A stretch of 64,000 bases of DNA from assembly GCA_017938245.1 (NCBI GenBank), contig JAGBBX010000015.1, forward strand, positions 1-64,000, written 5' to 3'. The notes under the pieces are model-generated. The model did not search any database. It saw only the letters and a program-made list of their open reading frames with translations, and was not told where the DNA came from. A program made the position numbers and the translations under genes. This DNA comes from Bacteroidaceae bacterium. GTDB taxonomy: Bacteria; Bacteroidota; Bacteroidia; Bacteroidales; Bacteroidaceae. Shown here in pieces: positions 1 through 7,292 of the stretch (position 1 is its first letter; every line of letters starts with the position of its first letter).

Positions 1-159
1 ATCCGCTAAATGGCTTATTACTTCGTCACCCTCTGTAACGATGGCTATGACTTTGCCCTTACGCGCTTTGATTTCTTGAATATTACTCAAAATCTTGTCA
101 TACATTGCATTTTGTGTTGCAATCACCACAACTGGCATCTCCTCGTCAATCAGAGCAAT
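1..159 (-). pseudogene. glmS: glmS C-terminal fragment (glutamine-fructose-6-phosphate aminotransferase)
   Basis: Read on the minus strand from 159 down to 1, the frame gives [16 protein letters not shown] followed by a stretch ending [12 protein letters not shown] at the window edge. This is the second sugar-isomerase (SIS) domain near the C-terminus of GlmS, which makes glucosamine-6-phosphate from fructose-6-phosphate and glutamine for cell-wall synthesis. The fragment continues past the left edge, so whether its true C-terminus is intact cannot be seen. Its 5' side is abruptly joined, out of frame, to a truncated C39 ABC exporter at about 158-163. The upstream part of glmS is not in the window. 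It may be a deletion scar, an insertion boundary or an assembly chimera. Confidence 0.8.
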
Positions 160-922
160 GTTTCAATAGCTTTGTCAAATAGTCGCTGAGTACACGTATC
201 TTTATTAGTGTACTCATATACAGACTCACATGGCTGCTGATAAGCCCCATGAGAAAGGTGCCGACAAAGATAAACACCTGCGCAAGCAAGATGTTCAGAA
301 TAAACCCCATATCCCGCATGCCAATACCATCGTCCACCATTGCCTGGGTCAGGAAGGGGGCGATGAGCGACAATAGCATGCCAAACAACATGCCACAGGC
401 CGATTGCGAGAGCTCCCATCGGTAGGACCATACATATTTATGGGCAAAGCGCAGAAGGCTGTGTTTTTCCTTAACTGGTTTCTTTTTAAAAAATTCCTCT
501 TTAGGTTCTATGGCCACTACGACACCTTTGTCACCATTGAGCCAAAATCGGGAAAAGGATTCTTCTGTGAAACCATGCTTGCCATAAGCCGGATTAGCTA
601 CATAATACTTCAAGTTTCCCGTCAACTGGCTTTTTCTGATGTCATACAGCACCACGAAATGGTTCTGCTCCCAATGCAAGATGGCGGGCAAAGGGCATTT
701 TTCGTGCAGCTGCTCAGGTGTCATCTCAAATGTGGCACTTTCCATACCTATCGCCTTAAGGGCATCGCGTATGCCAGCAACGCTCACTCCCTCGCGGGTC
801 AGATGAGAAAGTGATCTAAGATATGATAGCGGATAGTCCTTACCATATGCCGAAGCCACCATGCGAATACACGCTGGACCACAATCCATTTGATCAAATT
901 GTCGGGTAAATCTTAGTTTCAT
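146..922 (-). pseudogene. C39-peptidase ABC exporter, N-terminal half only
   Basis: About 255 residues of a bacteriocin/RiPP-type exporter. The N-terminal C39 peptidase has the catalytic Cys motif (QMDCGPACIRM, residues about 10-20) and the His region (LHWEQNHFVVLYD, about 85). Such peptidases cut precursors after a double-glycine leader. The first transmembrane segments of the ABC membrane domain follow (from about residue 165). The reading stops after TKLLK, where homologues continue through the rest of the membrane domain and the ATPase; the following bases read as glmS instead. I prefer the Met at 922 to the one at 934. Without its ATPase domain it cannot work as an exporter. The neighbouring double-glycine precursor and SPASM protein suggest it once served a RiPP locus. 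Confidence 0.85.
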
Positions 923-1029
923 ATGCAATATCAACGTATTGAAATCTGATTATAAGTGGACATTAGTGTTATTACCATATTGTTTTGTTTTTGAACCATT
1001 TCTTATATATTTAAATATACGGATTCTTT

Positions 1030-3954
1030 TTATTTCTTTTTGGGCTGTTTGTTTAATTTATAAATGACACGAAACATACCATAGCGTGGTATGACATTTC
1101 GCCAAGTCTCTGTGACCCCTTGCATATTAACAGAATAATTCAAATTAGAAATATTACCAAGAATATCATATCCAACAAGGGCAAAAATAAGATTACCATG
1201 TAGAATGCTCTTGGATAGTTGGGCATTCCATACAAAATTGTCCGTATTCATTACTTCATTGACAAAACCACGGTGTGCGTAGTAATTAAAGTCTGTAGCG
1301 AATTGCAAGTTCCAGGGCAACTGAACATTACCATAAATACCAGCATCTATGTTCACACCGTTAACATCTATAAAATTTTTTCGATTGCTTCTGGCACTAT
1401 GCCAAGCCATTTGAAATTTAGAACCTATCCTTATCTTCTTATAGTTATACTCTATACTCAGTGGTGTTGCCATATAGTTGGTGAACACCGTACTGCTTTC
1501 TGCTACTTTTAGTTCTGTGCTTTGCAAATCGATATTTCGATAAAAGTTATTGCTAACACCGATATTGAGAATAAAGCGTTGTTTAGCATCAATCGGTGTA
1601 TAGAAATTGCAGTTGAATCCGATGCGATAATTGCCATTGACATTCTGGGGGCGGTATGTTCGCACACCTGTCGCAGCATCATATACTTGAGCCATAGCGA
1701 CAGCATTGCGATAGAATGCAGCCATAATTTTCCCGGAAATTCGGCGCTGCTTTTCCTTGCCCCATTGGTCGGAAGTATAGAAGAGCTCAGTTGAATAAAT
1801 CTCAGTTCGACGCAAATCACTGTTGCCTTCATTGATGTTGAGTGGGTCACTGTCAAAACGAAGATTCATGAGCGAGAACATCGAAGGAAGTTGCTGCTTA
1901 TAACTGCCCTCAAGCCAGATTTGATGCTTCATTCCCGGTGTGTTACGTTCCAATCGCAACATCATAGTCGGAAGCAGCTCGGTTCGGGAACGACTTATCT
2001 GTTGCTGACCATCGAAATCAAAACTTTCCACATTTAATTCAACGCCTGGGGTAAATGTCAAACGCCAAAGCGCAGTGCGTACAAAATCGTTATCACGTTG
2101 TTCGCGTACATCGTTCTCGTAGCAGAAGGTTGCTGTGGCGAAAACATTGTGACAGGTGCGCGTGCTGAGATAGCTATTGTGGCGATCAAGAGTAGAGAGC
2201 AGGGCCTCACGCGTGGACGGCAACATGCCAAAGGTCGCCTCATTCATTTCTTCAAGCCAATCCAACCGATAAAGAGAATTTTCCTGATTGGAATATTCGT
2301 AACCATAACCAACTGATGGATTGAGGGTTGCTCGATTAAATCCTTTGGCAAAAAGAAGATAACCCCACGACAAGCCTAAATTGGCCTTTAGGTTGTCTGA
2401 CGGTTTGTCAAAGTAGCGATTTCGGTAATCATCTTTCCCGGAGTCTGCAAAATTCAGGGTGTAGAGATCAAAGGTATGAGCTTTTTTCCTGCCGGCACTA
2501 AAGTCGCCAGTAAGCCCCATACGTCGACCGGAAAACGGCATACTGAAATAAAGTTGCGTATTTATCCCTCCGCTAAAAATCTCTGAATTGTTTCTCTGAC
2601 GTATGCGCACCTTATTAACTAGAACGTCAGTCAGATTCCGACCTGCATCAGGTCCATTAAAAAGATTCTCTAAATCACCATAGCCAATGGGATTGGCAGA
2701 AAACTCTGCAGAAATTCTGTCTGAATTGTTTTTCTGATAATTGTAATCAAATCGTGGCTTCAGATAAAGTTGCGTATCGTATTTGTCATTTTCGGGACCT
2801 AACATCAGTCGAATTTTATGGTCGGTGCTAACCGAGATATTTTGTGTTTTTCCCGTTTGGCAGGATTGATTGAATACAGAACCATTAGTCTGAAATATTT
2901 CGCTATTTTGTTTAGACATTGCATTATTTTCGGAATGCATGACATTTATATTTCCTTCTATCTCGTAGCGGTGGTTCTTGTCATGTATAAGGTAATCGAA
3001 ACCTGTTGCCTCGGTGGTACTTGTACCATTACCAATAGTGCTCGGAGACCACTCCCCGTTTCTACCGGGTTTTCGACCTTCGTTCGTATTATTGGCATTA
3101 GCATAAAATGACAAACGCGATTGCGGCGTAAATCGTAAAGCAAAAAGTCGTCCAAGCCAACGCTCATGCGTCCCTCCGCCGGCCTCAGCATTGGCTAGCC
3201 AACCAATCTGGTATTCCCGTTTCAAATTCACATCCATGACAAATCTACCATTGTTTAGATTCAACCCCAATCCCTGGCTGTGTTCGCTTTCCTTATCGTA
3301 AAACTTAATATTTTTAACTGTATAGGCTGGTAAGTTGTCCAGTAATATAGTATTGTCGCCTTTGAAAAAATCCTTTCCATTGAGCAAAACGCTCTCCACT
3401 TGCTTTCCATTTACTAAAATACGTCCGTCACGTTTCAATTCCACACCAGGAAGTTGCTCCACCAATGCATCAAGCATTGACCCATTTGCCAGATTAAAAG
3501 CATCAGCATTATAAATCAGTGTGTCCCCTTTGTTATAAAATTTAATTTTTGTAGCTGTTATTGTTACTTCGTCCAATGTGCGTTCTCGGGTTGTTTGCTT
3601 ACGGCGCATTTTTATTTCACCAATAAGATAATCTGAATCCAGCTTCTTGACTTTTATTTTGAATCGTTTTATCACAGTTTCGTATTGCGGATTAGTAAGT
3701 CGAATAATATATTCCCCCGAGCGAAAGTGGACAGGGATAAAGAATCTAGAATTGGGGCGATAGTTATCCCAAAACGGTTCAGTTGTAGCAATAATGGTGC
3801 TATCCAAAGTCATTAATTCAACTCGAGTACTATCAATAACAGGCTGCATAGTAAACGCATCACGAGGCCATCCCCATAATGATAGACTATCAACATCATC
3901 TGCATAAGCAGTAGTTATGCAGAATACACAAATACACAGAATAATAGACCTCAT
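1030..3954 (-). CDS. outer-membrane beta-barrel protein (TonB-receptor-like plug plus barrel)
   Basis: About 974 residues if translation starts at the Met at 3954 (another Met lies at 3969). A signal peptide (MRSIILCICVFCITTAYA) opens this stretch. A carboxypeptidase-regulatory-like beta-sandwich follows, then a plug-like domain (LDEVTITATKIKFYNKGDT... LPGVELKRDGRILVNG), then a long Tyr/Asn/Arg-rich region with alternating strands typical of Bacteroidota OMP_b-brl_3 barrels. I see no clear TonB box. The reading frame stays open upstream to 4347, so the Cys-rich precursor peptide is fused to it without a stop. The internal signal peptide argues that the barrel can be made from its own start. 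Context suggests a role in moving or sensing the peptide at the outer membrane; this is inference. Confidence 0.75.
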   Translation of the reverse strand: MRSIILCICVFCITTAYADDVDSLSLWGWPRDAFTMQPVIDSTRVELMTLDSTIIATTEPFWDNYRPNSRFFIPVHFRSGEYIIRLTNPQYETVIKRFKIKVKKLDSDYLIGEIKMRRKQTTRERTLDEVTITATKIKFYNKGDTLIYNADAFNLANGSMLDALVEQLPGVELKRDGRILVNGKQVESVLLNGKDFFKGDNTILLDNLPAYTVKNIKFYDKESEHSQGLGLNLNNGRFVMDVNLKREYQIGWLANAEAGGGTHERWLGRLFALRFTPQSRLSFYANANNTNEGRKPGRNGEWSPSTIGNGTSTTEATGFDYLIHDKNHRYEIEGNINVMHSENNAMSKQNSEIFQTNGSVFNQSCQTGKTQNISVSTDHKIRLMLGPENDKYDTQLYLKPRFDYNYQKNNSDRISAEFSANPIGYGDLENLFNGPDAGRNLTDVLVNKVRIRQRNNSEIFSGGINTQLYFSMPFSGRRMGLTGDFSAGRKKAHTFDLYTLNFADSGKDDYRNRYFDKPSDNLKANLGLSWGYLLFAKGFNRATLNPSVGYGYEYSNQENSLYRLDWLEEMNEATFGMLPSTREALLSTLDRHNSYLSTRTCHNVFATATFCYENDVREQRDNDFVRTALWRLTFTPGVELNVESFDFDGQQQISRSRTELLPTMMLRLERNTPGMKHQIWLEGSYKQQLPSMFSLMNLRFDSDPLNINEGNSDLRRTEIYSTELFYTSDQWGKEKQRRISGKIMAAFYRNAVAMAQVYDAATGVRTYRPQNVNGNYRIGFNCNFYTPIDAKQRFILNIGVSNNFYRNIDLQSTELKVAESSTVFTNYMATPLSIEYNYKKIRIGSKFQMAWHSARSNRKNFIDVNGVNIDAGIYGNVQLPWNLQFATDFNYYAHRGFVNEVMNTDNFVWNAQLSKSILHGNLIFALVGYDILGNISNLNYSVNMQGVTETWRNVIPRYGMFRVIYKLNKQPKKK

Positions 3955-3969
3955 AAATAATAGATTCAT

Positions 3970-4347
3970 TAAAATGCTAGGAACTCTGGGAGATATACTT
4001 TTAATCAAGATATCTCCCAGAGAAGTTTTTAAGTTAGAAAGTGAAAAACCAATGCCAGTCATAGGCTGACAAGAAGCATTAGTTGCTCCTGTAGGTTCTG
4101 TTGGTGATGCAGTTGTCACGCAGTTACAATTGCAATCACAATTGTGTGCACATGCAGCGTTACATTGACAGTTGTCGTTTCCCATACAACCACTTGCGTT
4201 GTTATTGCACGAGCAATTTCCATTAATACCAGTGTGACCACAAGGGCGGCTACCAAACATGGCAAAACCTCCACGGAGCAAACCTTCTTTGTCTGCTTCC
4301 AAAAGACTGACTTCCATAATGTCAGATAATCTATTTTTGATTAACAT
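3970..4347 (-). CDS. Cys-rich double-glycine RiPP-like precursor, open into the downstream barrel gene
   Basis: The first 126 codons of the open frame 4347-1030 do not resemble the barrel. A short leader (MEVSLLEADKEGLLRGG) ends in a double glycine at residues 26-27, the cut site expected for a C39 exporter. A core with about 12 Cys among Asn, Gly and Ala follows (residues 36-93, e.g. NDNCQCNAACAHNCDCNCNC), then a Thr/Pro/Ser-rich tail. Layout and neighbours (C39 exporter, SPASM domain) fit a radical-SAM-modified natural-product precursor of the GG-Bacteroidales kind. No stop codon separates it from the barrel gene. The frame instead crosses a 13-bp hairpin (3984-4022) and runs into the barrel's signal peptide. 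Either the stop was lost or this is a true fusion. Confidence 0.6.
3984..4022 (-). promoter_or_regulatory. 13-bp perfect inverted repeat between precursor and barrel gene
   Basis: CTCTGGGAGATAT at 3984-3996 pairs perfectly with ATATCTCCCAGAG at 4010-4022 across a 13-base loop. On the minus strand it sits just after the Cys-rich core and about 30 bases before the barrel gene's likely start. There is no strong T-run after it. It may be a partial terminator or mRNA-stabilising hairpin that keeps precursor mRNA more abundant than barrel mRNA, as in other peptide operons; that role is inference. Confidence 0.6.
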
Positions 4348-4389
4348 AAATTAAAAAAATTAAGTTCGGCAATATTACCTTTTTAGTAT

Positions 4390-4830
4390 TTACTTTTGGG
4401 TACTATTGTGAATCTTCTGTTTAATACATGCTTTAATTATCTCATTAACTTGGGCTTTTAGATAGTCTTGCTTAGCATCTTCTGTCATACTTAAAAAACA
4501 AGTGTTTTTTAATCCTGCTTCAATTTTATTTTGTGTACAACTTCCATTGCATATGGGTAAAATAACACAATTTCTACAAGCCTCATTACTGTATTTTATT
4601 GCCATACGTTGAAAAAACTTTTCGTTCCACTCAATACGGCCTTCATTATTTAATCGTCCTTCCCGACTCTCTGTCGCAAAATCACGTGCTGTACATTTAA
4701 AAACATCACCATTATAATTGATAACAGCATGACGCGGAGAATCTGCATAGCAAACATGGTGAAAGTGAACATCATCTGAACCTACATCAAAACCTGCGGC
4801 TTCAAAATTATTCCGTATTTTTTGCATCAA
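4390..4830 (-). pseudogene. radical SAM peptide maturase, SPASM domain remnant
   Basis: 146 residues that match the C-terminal SPASM region of radical SAM peptide maturases: CYADSPRHAV, then INYNGDVFKCTARDF, and NEACRNCVILPICNGSCTQ, with Cys spaced to bind auxiliary iron-sulfur clusters. Complete enzymes of this type are roughly 400-450 residues, with a CxxxCxxC radical SAM core that is absent here. The frame opens about 12 codons above the Met at 4830 and then hits a stop, so the N-terminal two thirds are gone. It lies directly upstream of the Cys-rich precursor on the same strand, which supports a former precursor/maturase/exporter locus. It is most likely dead as an enzyme. Confidence 0.75.
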
Positions 4831-5074
4831 AGGTTTGCTTTTAGATAAATTCTTGCCATCCTGTCACACATGTTTCGTTATCTTGTAATCTCGTGTCGTT
4901 ATCTTGTTTTATCTTGTCGTTCATATCATATTAATGTTTTCTGGCCGCAAATATACAAACTGTTTTTGTATATAGCAAAAAAAAAAAAAAAACGGTTTTT
5001 ATAAATTATTTGCTATTCTATGATATTTCGCTATTTTTGCAGAGCATTATATCAATTCTATATACAATATAATT
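4831..5074. other. intergenic region with A-tract, divergent between RiPP locus and PLP enzyme
   Basis: On the minus strand a 27-codon open reading (MNDKIKQDNDTRLQDNETC...) runs from about 4926 and ends just before the SPASM remnant; it could be a degraded leader or the start of a lost gene. A run of A residues spans about 4977-4992. On the plus strand TCGCTATTTTTGCAG near 5030-5042 resembles a Bacteroides -7 region for the gene at 5075. Nothing else recognisable. Confidence 0.35.
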
Positions 5075-6306
5075 ATGGGTAAGAATTTTCTATCTCTAAA
5101 AGACTTTGAACTTTCCATGCGTGAAGATGCCCTTACTAGGGCTGAACTATTCCAAAACTACATCCATCAAATGGAGCAGTTTGACTCTAAAAGCTACTGG
5201 GTTATGTCACAGGATGTGTTGGAGCCAAGATGTCTTTGACGGAAACAAATACTTTATTTGATTCCTATATTTCAAATGACTACCTTGGAATGTCACAACG
5301 TAAAGAAACTATTGAAGCCGGCATAAATGCGCTTATGAAATATGGAACAGGGGCTTGTGCAGCCCAACTAATTGGAGGATATTTGGATATCCATCGACAG
5401 TTGGAAAAAGAAATTGCTGACTTTGTCGGTCAAGAAGATGCAATTCTTTTCTCTTCTGGATTTGGAGCAAATGCCGGCTTGCTTCGTGCGATACTTGGCA
5501 AGAATGACATTGCCTATATTGATTCTTATATCCATACTAGCGCGATGAGTGGATTGATTGGAACCAACACAAAGCACATCGGGCACAATGATATTGAGTA
5601 TTTGGATATGATTCTTGATAAAGAAAAAGATAAATATCAGACTCGTCTTGTCATTGTTGACGGAGTTTACTCTCAAAATGGTGATTTGTCCAAACTTCCC
5701 GAATACATTTCTGTCTGCAAGAAGCACAACTGCCTGCTTATGGTAGATGATGCCCATGGTATTGGTGTTATGGGAAATAATGGACGTGGAACAGCAGAAC
5801 ACTATAATTGTATGGGACAAGTGGATATTATTACGGGCACATTTAGTAAATCATTTGGTTGTGTTGGAGGTTATGTTGCCGCTTCTTCCAAACTTATTCA
5901 GTATTTAAGATATTATGCAGACAGCAATGTATTCTCCGCTGCAATAACGCCCCAAGTAACATGTTCTGTCCTTAAGGCTTTGGAGTTAATAAAAACCCAA
6001 CCGAGTATTCGCGAAAAATTATGGAACAATGTAAATTTCTTACGTAATGGATTGCTTGAGTCCAAATTTGACATAGGAACATCAGTTTCTCCTATTTTCC
6101 CGTTAATGGTTCGGGATAACGAAAAAGTGTATCGCATAGCTGACATGTTACAAAAAAAACGTATATTTGCAAGTGGGATAGTTTATCCTGCGGTTCGTAC
6201 CAAGGAGGCTAGGATAAGAATCAGTATTTTGGCCTCCCACGAAATAACTCAATTAAAACATCTCATTTGCAGTCTTGAGGAGATAAGAAACGAAATACCT
6301 TTTTAA
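5075..6306 (+). pseudogene. alpha-oxoamine synthase-family PLP enzyme with a frameshift
   Basis: A fold-type I PLP enzyme of the 8-amino-7-oxononanoate / glycine C-acetyltransferase / serine palmitoyltransferase group, which condenses an amino acid with an acyl-CoA or acyl carrier. The main part (5230-6306) has YGTGACAAQLIGGYLDIHR, the Asp region VDDAHGIGVMG and the PLP Lys in GTFSKSFGCVGG. The N-terminal part is in another frame: ATG at 5075 reads MGKNFLSLKDFELSMRED to about 5208, then stops at 5239. The second frame upstream of 5230 reads GYVTGCVGAK back to a stop at 5188. A one-base loss near 5200-5210 explains both. Translation from the Met at 5230 would give 358 residues. Substrate unknown. 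The TetR gene follows by 12 bases, likely one operon. Confidence 0.75.
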
Positions 6307-6318
6307 CTACACCAAGAA

Positions 6319-6957
6319 ATGGCCAACGACGGTAAACGAGTGCGCATAAGGCGCACAAAAGCCACAATAATTGAAGATATAAGGAAAGCTGCTGTGGAAA
6401 GTGTGCTTAAACGCGGGTTCTCCGGTTCACTGGTATCTGAAATTATTAAGAAAGCCAAAATTGAACCTGTTGTTTTCTACAACCGATATCAGAATCTTGA
6501 GGAGTTCTTCAGCGAATTTGTCAAAGGGTATGATTATTGGTTCTCTGATGTGGCGAAAGAAGCAAACAAACGAGAGACATCATACGATCAATTTATCGCA
6601 TTGATAGAGGGACTACAGGAATGTATGATAGAAAAGTCTGTGATGCAGGAATTGATTAGATGGGAGATTGCCGAAGGCAACGACATTACCAAAAGGACTG
6701 CATCCATACGTGAAATGTTCACTATACCACTGGCTGAGAAATACGATGACTTATTCAAAAATTCCGGGATAGATTTTGTCGCTATCGCAACGATTATCGT
6801 TAGTGGATTATATTACCTTTATTTGCATAAGGATCGTTCCACATTCTGCAATATCGACATGAACACGGAAGAAGGAAGAGACAGAATCAATCAAGCCATT
6901 AAGTTCCTTTCCGAACTTCTTTTTAGCAAAAGAAACATGGGAAAGGAAAACTTGTAA
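6319..6957 (+). CDS. TetR/AcrR-family transcriptional regulator
   Basis: 212 residues. The N-terminal helix-turn-helix of the TetR fold is clear: IIEDIRKAAVESVLKRGF, then VSEIIKKAKIEPVVFYNRYQ and NLEEFFSEFV (residues about 15-70). The C-terminal all-helical part should bind a ligand and dimerise; it has no recognisable subgroup signature. It starts 12 bases after the PLP enzyme gene, so the two are probably co-transcribed and the regulator may control that operon in response to a lipid or peptide signal; this is inference. The gene looks intact, unlike its upstream neighbour. Confidence 0.85.
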   Translation: MANDGKRVRIRRTKATIIEDIRKAAVESVLKRGFSGSLVSEIIKKAKIEPVVFYNRYQNLEEFFSEFVKGYDYWFSDVAKEANKRETSYDQFIALIEGLQECMIEKSVMQELIRWEIAEGNDITKRTASIREMFTIPLAEKYDDLFKNSGIDFVAIATIIVSGLYYLYLHKDRSTFCNIDMNTEEGRDRINQAIKFLSELLFSKRNMGKENL

Positions 6958-6965
6958 TTGTAAAT

Positions 6966-7100
6966 ATGATGTTTGGAGGTTTTTATATAAAATTTAAGGA
7001 GTTTGTCCTCAACGTATTGGGCACCATCGAGAATCTCGGTTCGTTGGAAAGCACTTCCGTGATGGACGAAATCAATCATGAATATGGTATAAACGTATAG
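6966..7100 (+). pseudogene. unrecognised 44-residue open frame, probable gene remnant
   Basis: Open from ATG at 6966 to TAG at 7098. It reads MMFGGFYIKF, then KEFVLNVLGTIENLGSLEST and ends SVMDEINHEYGINV. From about residue 11 the composition looks like a real protein C-terminus rather than noise, and it stops just before a pstB remnant on the other strand. I do not recognise the parent family. It may be a fused tail of a lost gene or noise. Confidence 0.3.
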
Positions 7101-7120
7101 GTGCGAGGAATGGTCCTCAA

Positions 7121-7213
7121 TCACCCCATCTTGCCCGTCAGATAGGCTTGGGTGCGCTCGTCGGTGGGGTTGGAGAACATGGTCTCCGTATCGCCGTACT
7201 CCACCAGTTCGCC
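7121..7213 (-). pseudogene. pstB: pstB 3'-end remnant (phosphate ABC transporter ATPase)
   Basis: On the minus strand 30 codons read [16 protein letters not shown] then [14 protein letters not shown] and a stop at 7121-7123. This matches the extreme C-terminus of PstB, the ATPase of the Pst phosphate importer. An in-frame TAG sits directly upstream (7214-7216) and no other part of pstB is present. The GC-richer sequence ends sharply on both sides. It marks a second deletion or insertion boundary, like the glmS fragment at the left edge. Confidence 0.75.
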
Positions 7214-7292
7214 CTAGGGTAGTGGATAAGTAGTGATAAATGGCGAACTTTGCAGTATTAGACTTATTGTTTTCACCCAAAAGATGGTACAA

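Noticed and set aside
404-814. 136-residue plus-strand frame opposite the C39 exporter
   Set aside because: Its residues follow the antisense of a clear C39 peptidase (DCGPAC); no family resemblance.
5040-5239. Separate 54-residue gene starting at 5075
   Set aside because: Better explained as the N-terminal part of the PLP enzyme cut off by a frameshift, since the two frames join into one continuous protein.
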